Origin: Thuidium tamariscinum
Taxonomy: Eukaryota > Streptophyta > Bryopsida > Hypnales > Thuidiaceae
Direction of reading: 5' to 3'
Assembly (NCBI GenBank): GCA_947034885.2
Contig: OX344751.2
Span: 13,020,001-13,084,000, forward strand
Length of the DNA: 64,000 nucleotides
In this document: in pieces, positions 20,006 through 32,484 of the stretch
Position numbering within the stretch: the first letter of the stretch is position 1
Layout of the letters: the number at the start of each line of letters is the position of its first letter
The notes under the pieces: model-generated
What the model saw: the letters and a program-made list of their open reading frames with translations, nothing else
The model's database searches: none
What the model was told of the DNA's origin: nothing
Made by a program: the position numbers and the translations under genes

Positions 20006-21282
20006 TCCTGAAGCATCTTCAAGACTCTCTTTTTAACCCTTGGGTTTTTACTACTTGCAAAAAGGTTGCATGCTGTATTTTACAAATTTGTAAAGCTATA
20101 CTGGTCACAGTGATTTGATGTTCATTGACAATCGCATTGTCTAGTGCTCATACTTTTCTTGTATGCGAAAAGCATGGTTTTCAGCTTGCTTGGTATGGAA
20201 GAGGCAGCGTCCTGCTGATGTGTGTAGATGGTGTGGTCTCAGGAATCCCTCAGTTTCGCAGCGCCCTGCACTGTGTTGCTAAAGTTTGACTTCGAAGTTA
20301 CCTATCATGTCCCTAACCCCCTCCATCTCTCTAAACCTCCGTGGTCCTTGGATCAGTAATACCCTGGCATTGCTCTTTGCATTTGCAGTGGGTGGGGTGA
20401 ACTTGAGAGTGATTGCAGGACTTTTACTTCGCACTGCCATCAACGGGTGAATATTGTTATCGATTGATTAAGTTTATGCTGAGGTAAGAGCATCTTTCCT
20501 AGTTCTCAAATTCTATCTGCTTCTGTCAATTCAACCTTCTGAAGTCCTTTCGCTACCTTCGACGTCACCAGCTTTTGCTAACGTCGCTTCAATTGAAATC
20601 GTGATCTATGTTAGGAAGGGGAGTCGGCACGTCATTGCGTGTTTAGAGCAACTGGTTACAGCAGTGGAGGTTCATTAGTGGAGGGACAAGAAAATTTTGA
20701 GGAGTCCTTTTTGCATTGGGACAAAGCTGACATGCAATGAAGAGAGAACTGCTCCTCTTTCGGCAGTTGGAGAAGAAGGCTAGGCAATGAAATTGGGAAG
20801 AGCTTTCAGTTATTACTCATGCCATGCAGATTGGGCTCGGTGAAAGTGGTGGTGCTTGCCAGTTGTACTGAATCGCAGTCATTCTGAGCCACAGTGGAAG
20901 AGCAGTAGCTGACAAGTACGCTGTTTAAAATAATCATATTCTTCCCTCTAGAAATTATACTTTGCCTTGGCAGTTCCTATTTGGGGTTGATCTTAGACCT
21001 AAACTAGAACGCTAGAAGGCTGCAAAATTAGTTTCTCTATGTTCTGTGGGGGCAGGGGGAACTGGGGCTACGTTAAAACACAGTAATATTTCAGCTTGCA
21101 CTAGTTTAAAATAGAATCACACGCATTACAGTGGTGGAAGAAGAGAGAGTAGCGAGGTTGTGGGGAAGGCAAATATAGAAATTGTTGCATTTTTATTTAA
21201 CTTCTTTCCCGATTGGGTCAACTGGTGTCTGACTGGTCTCCGGTAGCCGTTTCGGCTGCTGTCGGCTGTTCCTTGATGCCCC
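20006..21282. other. 3' region of TIC21 and intergenic DNA
   Basis: The sequence stays at gene-like composition well beyond the stop codon, so a long 3' untranslated region or a spliced noncoding transcript is possible: TTTGCATTTGCAG at 20378-20390 resembles an acceptor site. No protein-coding frame is recognisable. Confidence 0.4.
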
Positions 21283-21355
21283 TCCGTTGTAGTCTAGATG
21301 GTTAGGATACTCGGCTCTCACCCGAGCGACCCGGGTTCGAGTCCCGGCAACGGAA
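21283..21355 (+). tRNA. trnE-CUC: tRNA-Glu (CTC)
   Basis: The 73-nt cloverleaf reads clearly. The acceptor stem pairs TCCGTTG with CAACGGA, with discriminator A. The anticodon stem CTCGG/CCGAG closes a loop with anticodon CTC at 21317-21319, and the T arm is CCGGG-TTCGAGT-CCCGG. It is nearly identical to the nuclear tRNA-Glu(CTC) of other plants. There is no intron. Internal A and B boxes (TCTAGATGGTTAGG and GGTTCGAGTCC) would drive RNA polymerase III. Confidence 0.97.
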
Positions 21356-21374
21356 GCTCCCGAGTTTGACTACA

Positions 21375-21381
21375 TTTTTTT
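21375..21381 (+). terminator. RNA polymerase III T-run terminator of the tRNA
   Basis: Seven consecutive T bases begin 19 bp after the tRNA 3' end, the usual stop signal for RNA polymerase III. Confidence 0.8.
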
Positions 21382-22491
21382 GATTCTACCCGAACTTTTT
21401 GGTTCAGTTTACATTTCTAGACTATGGTCGAAGAGGACTTCCAAAACGAATGGAGAACAGACCGTGCTGTGGTGAAGGGAGACGGCACCATCTTGTCCCA
21501 GAGACTAGCGGTACTCTTCTACACCTTTTTAATTGCGCTTTTTTTTAGCAGAGTTAGTTCAATTGGTGAACCTTACGGAATCTTTCACGTAATGACAACA
21601 AAGGCACAAAAGAAAAACTGCACACGAAGAGGATATGTTGGGTAACATTTTTAGCAAAACGTTCACTTAATATGAATCGCAGGACTCACAAATGTATGGC
21701 GAGGACGAGAAAGCTCAATCTTGCGTTTGTGGTCAACAATTCCAACTTTGCTGGTCAGGACAACGTTGCACACATAATCCACTTTGCATTGGTGCTGCTC
21801 TTTACTGAGTGCTACGATTCCACTCGAGACGAGAGGTCATTCACAGTGTCATTTGGTGATGAGGAAGAGTTTAGTACGAACAAGCTCACTCGACTTGAAG
21901 TTGTAAGTCTCAGTACCCACGATCCAAAGGTTCTCTGTGTAAACAGTTAGGTTTGTCTTCTCTGGATTGTAGGCCAATTCAAAGCTTCATCTGCAGTGAA
22001 GCTCTCGTACAAGTTATGTGGACTTTTATAGCATAGCTACTTGTTTCATTAGGTTCATATATACAATAGGGGTAGTCACACTTTCTTTGAGAAGTTGGTG
22101 AGTGAATAGAGGAGCCAATGGGGAGTCATTTTGCATGAATGAAGGTGTGATATTCCTTTTTGTTATTTGGAGAAGGGAGAATCAATCCTTGTAGAATGTG
22201 TTACTTGCAAAGCTGGATGGGAGCTCCCCAAGCCACGCATGCACACAACAAAAATAAAAAAATTCTCCCAAGAATTTATTCTTCGAGAAAATTTCTACAC
22301 CTCGAGAGAAGAAGAAATAGCATTCCCAATTCTAAGAGAGTAGGAGCTCCACTCACCATGGATAGCCGACAAGATTGTGCAACATTCCCAATTCTTGGAT
22401 AATTGAAATTAAGGTGAAGAAGGTGTGACTACTCTTATGTTGGCCAATATTGGAGAATTGAGACCTAGTCCCTAATATGAAAAATAGAAGC
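21382..22491. other. Intergenic DNA, no gene recognised
   Basis: Two open frames of 73 and 92 codons at 21424-21950 have mixed composition but no recognisable domain or splice context. I treat them as chance. Confidence 0.4.
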
Positions 22492-22493
22492 TA

Positions 22494-22629
22494 AGTAGGA
22501 GGTTCTTAAATGGAGTGAGTTCTAAATGTGTTCCCTATCTAAAAAAGAGTGTCATGCTCCTTAAAATATCTAATACTATCATTGATGAGAGAGGTAGGTA
22601 TAAATGTTCAATTTAAGAACCTCCCACTT
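22494..22629. mobile_element. Short MITE with TA-flanked inverted ends
   Basis: The left end AGTAGGAGGTTCTTAAAT is mirrored by ATTTAAGAACCTCCCACTT on the right. The element is about 136 bp and noncoding. TA dinucleotides flank both sides, which fits Tc1/mariner (Stowaway-like) insertion, although the end sequence differs from classic Stowaway. Confidence 0.65.
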
Positions 22630-23011
22630 TACATATTTTGTGTAGCCTCTCTCTTAGTGGACCTGCTTGTTGATGATGCTGATGCCATTTACTAAGGGTT
22701 GAAATTTGGCCTTCAGGATAGGCGGTCAAGCCTATGTGCATGCGGATTTGTTTTTCGTAGGTGGTGAATGAGTTGTTACTAAAACCAAGAGTAGCATGTT
22801 GGGACCCATCGTTCCAAAGAAGAAATTTTTCATGTTCAATGAAATTGTAACGTGTAGTAATAAGAATAATGGAATTCTAAGATTATCATGTATTGTGGGA
22901 CCATTTGATTTTTCTATTGACAGGGGTTTTACTTCTAAATTGGAGTGAGGATTAGAATCAAGATTAGAAGATGGCAACCCATTTCTAATCAGCCCTCATT
23001 TCCAATCAATA

Positions 23012-23282
23012 AGGTGGTTACACCTAAAAGTGCCACTTATTCATACTCTGTCTAGTTACTCTTATTAGCTTGTTCAGATTTTCATGTAGTCTTGTTGGCA
23101 AGTGAAAGCATGTTCCAACGCACCAAAGAATGCAAGATTTGGATACCATATGCAAAAGTTATTAGTAGTCAAAGTCTGTTTCTAAAAGTATCATCTACAA
23201 TCTGAACATGACTGATTTTGGAAATGTATGTGCATTGTAGATGGTGCTTTTAGGAACATGGCACTTTTGGGTGTACCTACCT
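23012..23282. mobile_element. TA-flanked MITE, family H (copy 1)
   Basis: The 271-bp element starts AGGTGGTTACACCTAAAAGT and ends CACTTTTGGGTGTACCTACCT between TA dinucleotides. A copy of 272 bp lies in the opposite orientation at 54597-54868, sharing interior phrases such as GGAACATGCTTTCACT and its relatives. It is noncoding, and the TA target suggests mobilisation by a Tc1/mariner transposase. Confidence 0.85.
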
Positions 23283-23886
23283 TAGGCTGTTTTCTTTCAA
23301 TGAAGTTATGGTGAAATTCTCAAAGCAATTGTGGCACATTATGATTGGTTGCAAGGCTCTCATAAATGCAACTAGTCCTTGGTTGGTTTTGCAATCAGCC
23401 TATATCACCATTATAGGTTGCAAATATTCTACTAAAAAATTCATAGTAATTACAATTTGTGTAATAAAGTTCTAAAAAAATATGGCATCCTTCTAAATTC
23501 TATTTCTATACATGAAAAAAAATTTGCATTCAAAAAAGCTGCACTCAACATATGTGTAATTGCTTGAGTGGTTGGAAATGGGTGAAATACTCTATACGAA
23601 AAGAGACATGAAAGTTACACAATTGTTCTTGGCTAATTTGTTGAACAGACGAATGGGCTCAACAAAGAATACTTGGAATGAATTGGCTCAACAAGGAATA
23701 TTATTACATGAAACACTCACCCCAAATGATAAGGGAGCTGCAAGTCACAGAGAGGCCAAGGGTGGATTGAAGAATGATAGCCATAGTCCAGTCTATCCTT
23801 TCTTCACCATGGGATGTCTGGCTCACATCCGATTGGAGAACCACGCTGTAAGGGTACGATAAATGAAGAAGTCACCTGATACAGCA

Positions 23887-26844
23887 TCATTTCGCAAAAA
23901 TCTTTGTAGCAAATGCCTTTGCTACAGCCAAGGCCTCGTCAATACCAGCTGCATTACTACCCTACAGAACACGAAGACATCGTGGCCAGTCAGATCTACT
24001 ACAGTACCGACTAAATTGGATGCTGCAGATACCTCCACTTATAATCTTCAATAACTTAGATTCTCTAAACGTATATTTTCAAATCCAGACGACCTTACTT
24101 ATTGATGACTGACAAAACCCAGAAAGGTAGGCCACATTTTTTACTTGTCCCTGCGCAAGCCCATTTTTAACACCACCGCCTGTACCATTGATGGGAGTTA
24201 AGCTTGCTCGTAGCCAATTTAAAGCTATCAAACCCCGTTTTGCAGCAGAATTAGGTACACCAGCATAGACAAACACCTTGTTCTGCTCCTCATCGACACT
24301 AAAAATCATCACTGCGAGGTCCTGCACCAATCAAAATAAACACGAAAAGTCAGTAAGTAATTTAACGAACACAATTCAAGAACAGATTTAAGTGAGAAAA
24401 AATTAATTGATGAAATCACCTGAGAGCAGCGCTGTTAAACAACATGATCTAAGAATCAACTGGTAAAGGGACTAGACATATTCACAGATATGCACAAAAT
24501 AGAAATAATGTTAAAACCCTAAACGATGAAGAGACCGCAGTTTTCTTAAACGCATTTGGGTTGGGTCCTATGGGGACTCATTTTTTAATTTTCCTTTTAA
24601 CCAGCACATGTAATGTCATTCATTGATTCTGGAGATATAAAATTCAGCCCCGTCTTAATTATATTTTCAAAAGATAATAAAAATCAAATTGGTCATTATA
24701 AAACCATAAAACCTAAGTCCTCGAGCGGTTGAATAGTCTCAACACACCTTGTGCTTCTCCATCACAAGAGTGACGGCTTCCCTGACAGCGTTTGTATCCA
24801 AACCAACATCAATTCGAAGAACACAATACGGTTGACTTTGAGCAACTGCAGCATCAGCAAATTCCACAGCTCCATTCAATGCTATTTGCAGATCCGATCC
24901 TGCAGCAGCATTCTGAGCTCTCCTGATGCGCTCCTGCAAGCACGTAATTTTTTTAACATTTATGCAATGTTGAAACATGTGACAGTCCTTAGCAGCTTCT
25001 TGACAGGTAAAAGCTAAGCACTACTGAGGTCCTCTACTTCGCAATCACCTCTGCACAGATCCTAGACTAAGCAAATATATAGTTAGGATTAATCTAGGGT
25101 GACGAAGTGCAATTATTTAACCACCACGTCCAACTTACCAGAACGCAGAAGGAATGAACACTTATGCCTGGCGAAGAAACGACATTGGTGAGAAAAAAAA
25201 GATAAATTTCAAGTCTTACCAACACACAAAACGCAGTCGGGAACTATGGTCATTGTATGGTCATTTATGGTCATTGTATACCTGGAATTCACCCAACCGA
25301 GCACGGAACTCGGCCTTCTTGGCAGCTGGGAGGACAGCAGAATCCAATAGATTCTTCAAAGATGCAACTTCCTGCAAGCACAATTGAAGGTGGGGTATTT
25401 GTCTACAAAACGAAATGACGATTCTACTGTGCGCAACCTTACCCTCAAGTGTATTTGACAATTCTAAATCTTCACCAACACCAAGTATTGTTTGCATTCA
25501 ATAGAGAGTTACTGCCGAGAAGGCAGACCAGTGTATGCCACAATACCAAAAACATTGGCCGGCATGACAAGAGTGGCCAAAACAAGTTCCAAAATCAAAA
25601 TTCCTAACCCTGTTCAGAGTGAGCTGCAGAGACTTCTGGCTGGGAGTCAAAGGGGGATGATTTTGAACGGAGGGTCTTCGTGGAATATCCATCTCGATTC
25701 CCAAGAAAGGTCGGTCAACAATATTCCTAAGCAATGCAGGATAACATGTAGGTTAACACGTTCTACAAGCTCTAATCATGCTCGTTACTGTGTCCATGGC
25801 TTCTTAGGGTTGATGTCAAAGGTCATGTCTGTTCCAAAGCCAGGAGGTGCAACTACATGTTTGTAAATGACCTCCAATATAAACCAAGTGAAACCTTACC
25901 TGACAACAAGCTGACCAGGCCAGCAAGGAAGGTGAGCAGCTAAGTTGTTGGGACACCAAAACGAGCGAGTCTTAAATTGGTCACTGTATAGTCGCAATAA
26001 ACCTGACATGAACCCCAAACTAAAAGTCTTTTCACCGTGTGGACATATTGCAGAAACTATGAACCATTAGCACGGGAAAAAACAAATATTAAATCCCACC
26101 TTCTGTAGAGCTGAACCTTGAAACTTGCTCGCCTCATCAATCAGAGCACTGAACACCTTAATTTACTTCAATGAATGGCTTCCTTTGCGGCAACCATTGT
26201 GAGCGCAGACTCACCCGTTGGCAATTCCCTTCTCCAAAACCAAAGAAGAAGCTGTAACTTCCTTTGTGTTACTCAGTAAGGTGCCTGATTCCACACATTC
26301 ACGTCTCATAGGTAAGAATATGAACAATTGTTCTCCAACGAAGAAATCACGAAGAAAAACAATTGCAACAGAAAGACTTTTGCTGCAAAAGCAAAAACCA
26401 GAGGAAATTCGGAGCAAATTATGCCATGACTAAGGTATGACTATGTGTTTTAATGGCTGTGAGATCTTGATCAAACCTTAAGATACCGTCAAGAGGAATC
26501 CGACGAACGTGAGGAATCAGAATAAGTAGAACTTTGGAATTTTGTCCTACAACAAAAAGCACACGTCCTCATCGATTACCTCTTTTATACCAAGTACCCT
26601 TGCATTACTTTCAAATTTCACATAAGAAGGCATGTGAGCAGATAGAGACAAAAACACAGAGACAAAACCTAAAATGGAAGTGGAAGGATCCCAAGGGTCC
26701 AACCTCAGTGAGGCATTCGGACCACATGATGGCTTTCTTCCTGAAGTAGCCGCCGAAGGACAAATTGCCAAGCATCTCAAAGAAGCTGTGGTGGTCCAAG
26801 TCCTTACGAACGTCATCAAGATTGCTGCACTTGCCACCGGTCGC
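23887..26844 (-). pseudogene. Alanyl-tRNA synthetase relic with an intact C-Ala end
   Basis: The parent enzyme charges tRNA-Ala. Three parts survive in order. At 26844-26690 lies a catalytic-core piece ([19 protein letters not shown]), preceded by an in-frame TAG at 26845-26847. At about 26310-26218 the CGGTH zinc-motif region is recognisable but changed (ESGTLLSNTKE, then LEKGIANG), followed by a frame-disrupted stretch to 26160. At 26156-26100, 25371-25282, 24933-24748, 24321-24145 and 23961-23887 there are five undamaged exons of the C-terminal C-Ala/oligomerisation domain, all phase 0, GT-AG, with a stop codon at 23887-23889 (196 residues in all). Most of the catalytic domain and nearly all of the editing domain are missing. 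Introns are kept, so it arose by DNA duplication, not retroposition. Decay appears uneven: the 3' exons look functional, so an expressed C-Ala-only protein is possible but unproven. Confidence 0.85.
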
Positions 26845-26860
26845 CTACATTTGAGCATGT

Positions 26861-27833
26861 TGCAAGGAATTCGAGTTTAAAATTTAACGGGGATCCAAGA
26901 TGCCCAGGCTTGAACTCGTTCACCCCATTAAAGTGAGAGGGTCGCAAGCACTAAAAAATTTCACCAAGAGATCATGTCCTGCAATTTGTCCACTTCCGCT
27001 GTAGATGCCGCAAATTCCACCTGATCCCATACATCCATAACTTCACTCAATGCCACTCAACCCGCAATTCCACCGTAACCCATACATCCTTAAACTTCAC
27101 CCAATGCCATTCAATGCCACTCAAGCAGCAAACCCATGAAAACTACTCCGCACATTTTATTTGTGGAAAGCGCCTCAGTTTCAGTTTCAGTTTCAAGCAA
27201 AAGCTTTAAGTAGCAGAATAAGCATACTTTGGTGCATCCTTTCGGGAAAGACATCATTGTGACTTTGAAAATTCACAACTAGTTCAGAACAACTCCCCAA
27301 ATACTGAAACAACTTGCATTAGACTCCATTTGCTCTTAGCAACAATTCAAAATTAATTCTAGCAACAGCTCAGATCCTTCGTTGTACGAATTTAGGAAAC
27401 TGACCTCAAAAACCCTAATCAAAAAGCTCCAAACAACCAAATTACATTTGAAGAAAGGAAAGCTCCGTCTCTCTTCGAACAATTTCAAAGAAATTATGTC
27501 ATATTCGATTCTCGTTGTCTCTGAAACAAAATTTTCGCGGTGTAGACTGATTCGTGAAGGGAAATTAGCGTTCCTTTGAATTAGTGTCATAGACAAAATG
27601 TTATTCTTGTGGAAATGAGTACTATGCAATAATATTCTGACCAGCGTTACTGTAGTTCAAAATAGTGTGAATTTGATAAATTAGTGTTATACACATTCAT
27701 TGGACAAAGTAGTGTAGTCACCTTGAATTAAAGAATTGAATTTTTTTTTCACCTTTGAAAAACAACAGGAATTAATTGTTTATTGGAAAACAATTAAAAT
27801 TTGGAAAATTTGAATCTTGATTGGATTTAGAGA
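26861..27833. other. Intergenic DNA, no gene recognised
   Basis: Moderately A/T-rich. Near-identical short phrases occur in tandem at about 27014-27120 (CATACATCC... ACTTCACTCAATGCCA and variants). No coding sequence is recognisable. Confidence 0.4.
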
Positions 27834-27837
27834 TTAA

Positions 27838-28778
27838 CCCCTAAAGCCCTGAACAACGTTATTTGAGATTATAAATTTTCTGGGCAGCTCACTACGAACA
27901 GAGTTTTTATTTTTTTCTTTGAAATTTTGATACAATGTGTACCCAAGGAGTAGCTTTAATACCCAACAATTTTCATAACTTTTGACTTCACGGTTAAAAA
28001 GTTACGGCAGGATATGTTGTTTTCTTTATTCGGATGGTAGATTAAGCAGATGAAAAAACTTCTTCAAAAAAACTTTTTTTTTAAAGTGAAATTTCAAATT
28101 GGTTCTTTAGGTTTATACAAACATGGGAAGATTTGAATCAATGCATTCTGATCAATGAGTCAAAAGTTATGAAGATTTTGAATTTGGGGTAGTTTGCAGC
28201 CAGTTACAAAATCTCTACAGTACAAAAAAAGTTTGAAATTCTTCATTTAATTCAATTTTTCATATTTTTGGAAAAAAATAAAAACAGAATGTGTAGATTG
28301 TTTATTACAACATTTTAACCATTGGGATTAAAAAATTTCAATTCCATGAATAAAATGTTCACAATTTAGTATTTTGGCTCATTTTTTATTTCTTTCTACT
28401 TACTTATTTTTTCCTATATGTTGTACAATTCCAAATGGTTTGAAATTTTTTGAGAATGTAGCCAACTAGCATTGAAGTATGAATTCAAAGAGTAACCACC
28501 ATTTTGAATTTTTTTTCACACAAATGTGACCTTGTGAAGTGCAGCTGCCCGTATTTTCGCAGGGATAAAAAAACAATTTTTGTCAATTCAAATGCTTATA
28601 TCTTGCAATCTACATGGTGGAAATTTCTGAAATTTTTTCCACATGTTTACAAACCACCTTACTATAAGATCCTATTGTTATATGAGTCAAAAATGTCTTT
28701 TAAGAAAAATTGCACTTGTATTAGAAATGGCAGTTTTGGAGCATTTTTGGTGAAAACATAGTCAAAAACCTTTAGGGG
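27838..28778. mobile_element. TTAA-flanked element 1 (piggyBac-like MITE)
   Basis: The 941-bp element lies between TTAA at 27834-27837 and 28779-28782. It begins CCCCTAAAGCCCT and ends CCTTTAGGGG, an inverted pair. It is noncoding. Its interior shares phrases with the element at 47630-48551 (ATGAGTCAAAAGTTATGAAG, and AAGATCCTAT near the right end). Confidence 0.8.
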
Positions 28779-28782
28779 TTAA

Positions 28783-30119
28783 ACCATCATTTGGGTATTC
28801 TAAAATAGGTAACACACTTCTACATTTATCACCCAATCACTAGTCTTTATCTACATTTTTGTAATATCTTTAAATAGTTTAGATAATATTGTTTGATTTG
28901 AGATGAAGATATATGATTTTAGAAATAATTCATCATTTCAATGAAGATGTTGCAAATTTCATCTAAATTGAATAGAGGTAAAGACCATCATCATTCTAGC
29001 CTAAAGATTTATTGTCTGTAGTATGTACTTTGCTCATTTTTTCTCAACTTATTATTGCCTAAATTTTACCTTATTATTGACTAAAGCTTTACAACAGTAA
29101 AAAAATGGATGAAATTATTGAAGGTATTTCTCAAAAATATAAAGTCTATCCAAATATAGATCAAATTTATTCATTTTAGATCATATTTTAAGTGGAAGTA
29201 TACTAGCAATGGGCAAATGAATGATTTGTCTAGCTTGCTAACATTTTTCAATGTTTGTTGTACTAAAGAAGAATCAAGGTCCATAAATGATCATTTACAA
29301 GTTGTTTTGCAATTTTGCTATAGTGTTTGCCTTCATGAAGTATTTGTTGTGAAATCTTTTGTAGAAGATAAATGGAATTAGCATATAAATCAAGTGGTTT
29401 TATATTTTGGGGACCTACATGAAATTAGTTATGAATTTTTAATTTGAAATGACTTAAGGTTCTTAAAGCATGTATACTTTGATATATTTCCATTTTAGTA
29501 CTTAGAAGATAACAAAATGTACTTCTGAATTAAAAATGCATTAGAACCTATGACTTCATTGACTTCCTTCCTTCCTACTAAAAAAACAAAAAACCTTTCA
29601 AATGGGGTGTACTAGCATGTGACAAAAGAATTTGTGAATCTTGGGGTGATTATCTTATAGGCTTTTTATGATTTTAACTGTTTATATTATAAATACCTAT
29701 CTCATAACCTCTTTTTATGTATTGTGTATCTATGTTATATATATATAATAAATCCCTTCAAATGGTTGTAAGTACAAACTAACTACAACTAAATTTAAGA
29801 CTCATAGACTTATGACTACTCTCAAGTGCTAGCATTGTTGCTTCACAAAAAATGAAATCCCTACTCAGGGTATAGAAACAATTTACAAACTAATTCTAGG
29901 CAAGTTAATTTTTTTTTCAAATGACTAATGCATAATGAAAACTCTTAAGCAAAACATTTATCTTCCATATGATTGACTATTGTTCATTATTGTAAAAATG
30001 AGGTGTTTATTTATTTGGGTGAAATTTTTTTCACAATCTAATACCGGTATAAGAATTTCTAATAATTTCATAATTGATTGAAAAATGCATTCAAAACATG
30101 TGATTTCATATAAAAGTGG
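28783..30119. other. AT-rich intergenic DNA, nothing recognised
   Basis: No gene or bounded repeat is visible. Low-complexity A/T runs are frequent. Confidence 0.5.
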
Positions 30120-31203
30120 GGTGATTGCAAGAAACACTTGTTCTATTTGTTGCATTTTGTCACATCCTAGTTTTTGATTTTTTTTCTTAGCCATAACTTC
30201 TGTGTTTTAGCTCCAAATGATCCAAAATTTATTGGGAAGCTACTCATAGCTATTATGTATCTATAATGAATTTTGAAGATTTAAAAAATTATTATTATTT
30301 TTAAATAGCCCTGAAAATTTCTCACTATACTCGATTTAGAGGTTTTTAGCACCACTTATCTCCAAAAAAAACGAATTTCGATCTAAAATTTGGAGAAGAA
30401 GGTCTCTTAGTAGACTTATAGCTACTATCCCAAGGAGCTCTAAAAGTACTTATCTTTATATGTTATAGAAGTCTACAAAGAGAGCTTCATTCTACATTTT
30501 TTTCCAAAGGTACAAAACATTATTTTCGTGAGTTATTTGGTCAAATCCCATCACCAAAAAGTTTTATCAAGTGTTGTATTTTTACGTATTTTGAAAAAGA
30601 AATCCTATTTTTTACAAATTAAAATGTCACAAGTTGTATTTTCTTCACTAGAACTTTGGATATTGAATTCTCATAGAATTCCGGTGAAGAAAATACAACT
30701 TGTGATATTTTAATTTGTAGAAAATAGGATTTTATTTTTTTAAAAACATAAAAATACAACATTTGAAAAACTTTTTGGTGATGAGATTTGACCAAAAAAC
30801 TCATGAAAATAATGTTTTGTACCTTTGGAAAAAAAAATGCAAAATGAAAGTCTCTTTGTGGACTTCTACAACACATAAAAATAAGTATTTTTAGAATTCC
30901 TTTGGACAATAGCTATAAGTCTACTAAGAGACCTTCTCCAAATTTTAGGTCAAAATTCGTTTTTTTGGAGACAAATGGTGCTAAAAATCCCTAAATCAAG
31001 TATAGTGAGAAATTTTTGGGGCTATTTAAAAATAATAAATTATTATTTTTAAATCTTCAAAATTCATTATAGATACATAATAGCTATGAGTAGCTTCCCT
31101 GTGAATTTTGAGTCATTTGAAGCTAAAACACAAAAGTTATGGCCAAAAATAAAATCAAAAACTTGGGTGTGACAAAAGGCTTTAAGTGTTTCTTGCAATC
31201 ACC
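30120..31203. repeat. 1.08-kb palindromic foldback element
   Basis: The outer ends are GGTGATTGCAAGAAACACTT and its reverse complement. Arms of about 530 bp pair throughout with roughly 10% mismatches by eye, and the centre is near 30661. Open frames on both strands are mirror images produced by the palindrome and are not genes. A related single arm occurs at 57575-58170. It could be a foldback transposon or an inverted duplication; a transcript would fold into long double-stranded RNA. Confidence 0.85.
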
Positions 31204-31950
31204 TAGTGTTAAAAATATCACAACAATGCATACAATTTGTTGTCATAAGGTGAGACTTTTGATTTTCCAAAATCCAACCCAAAAGTTATAAGATGTTGTA
31301 TACTTTTGAATTTTCTATTTTATAATTATTTTTTATTGACAGATTGACGATCACTGCTAGTGTATACTTCAAACAATTTTACTAATTCAAATTATATCCA
31401 ATAAATAATCCAAACATATAAATCCATGCCTTAATATAGGTTGTTTGTTTTGTTTTGTTTTGTTTATTTTGATTGTTATGTTGAGATCTCTTAGACTATT
31501 TGTCCCTTGGTCATATTCTTTGTACGATCGGAAAGCCCCTAGCATGGAAGCGTGCTTAGACTTCCTTTGTAATGTTTTAATCTACAATATAAAAGTTATC
31601 GAATTTCAAAGTATTTACTATTATTGAAATTTGAAATTTTTTTTTAATTACTTTTACTTATATTGTGGTTGTGGCAATGGCACATGGTACATTGCACTAA
31701 ATAGTGAAATTAGGTTGCCTTTACAATTAGGTTGCCTTACTCCAAGAAAGCTATTCTATAATTTACCAAAGTTAATAATTATTTTTACAAATACTTCCAT
31801 TTGTACACATGGGGATTCATGAATTCCAACTATATTTACACCAATAACTAATTCAAAAGTAGTGCATTCTTGTATATACAATAATGATAAATACCCTAGT
31901 GTGGAATGTCAAAAAATTAGCTATGGGCAATCTAATTTCACTATTTTTAT
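31204..31950. other. AT-rich DNA with a (TGTTT)n-like run
   Basis: A TGTTTTGTTTTG microsatellite-like run lies at 31440-31465. No coding sequence is recognised. Confidence 0.4.
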
Positions 31951-32316
31951 TTAGTGTAATGGCGTAACGATTGAGAACCGGACGTTTTGGCTGGTTTCAA
32001 TGTCTCGCGGGTCTCGCCTGCCCGCCTTGACCGTGGCTGCGTCCGTGCGAGACAGAGATTCGGAGGGTTTTAGGTCACGTCCCCGAGAGATTGCGTAAGT
32101 ACCAATTTGCAGAGTAAATTGAACCTGAGCAATTCTGCCCTTGTGTATCCAGTAATAAGTTAGAGCATTTAGAAGTTGCATCAATTTTCTGGCAATTGAT
32201 TGCATCTGGTTCTTCCATTTGGCAACGTGATCTCCAAACTTTTCCAACAAGTGGCTGTCACTTTGCGGAACCATCAGTTCACGTTGCATCTCAGAGCTTG
32301 TCAGTTGCGGAAGCAA
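31951..32316 (-). CDS. Hypothetical protein or first exon of an unrecognised gene
   Basis: This 121-codon frame sits in G/C-richer DNA just upstream of and divergent from the DnaJ-type zinc-finger gene, so the two may share a promoter. The first 72 residues (ending ...RIAQVQFTLQIG) look protein-like, with several Leu/Met/Lys helical stretches. A GTACTTACG donor-like site follows, suggesting that this could be one exon of a longer gene whose remainder I cannot find in the A/T-rich DNA to the left. No domain is recognised. It may equally be 5' leader sequence open by chance. Confidence 0.3.
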   Translation of the reverse strand: MLPQLTSSEMQRELMVPQSDSHLLEKFGDHVAKWKNQMQSIARKLMQLLNALTYYWIHKGRIAQVQFTLQIGTYAISRGRDLKPSESLSRTDAATVKAGRRDPRDIETSQNVRFSIVTPLH

Positions 32317-32484
32317 TTAGTAATTCGACAGGATTAGCGTTCAATGGACTCCTGACTTGATGAAGGACGTTTTCGAGAAAGAATTGGTGATTGAGTGATC
32401 GCTAATTTTGGACTGGACTAGACTGTACCTCTGGATTTGGGGATTAGGGCTAGGATTTGGGGGAGAATCGATTTGAGAGAGACG

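Noticed and set aside
23560-23862. 100-codon plus-strand frame just downstream of the synthetase relic
   Set aside because: No domain recognised, no homologue recalled, and surrounding DNA is repeat-like.
30528-30909. Two similar 60-96-codon frames on opposite strands with near-identical peptides
   Set aside because: They are the same sequence read from the two arms of the palindrome.
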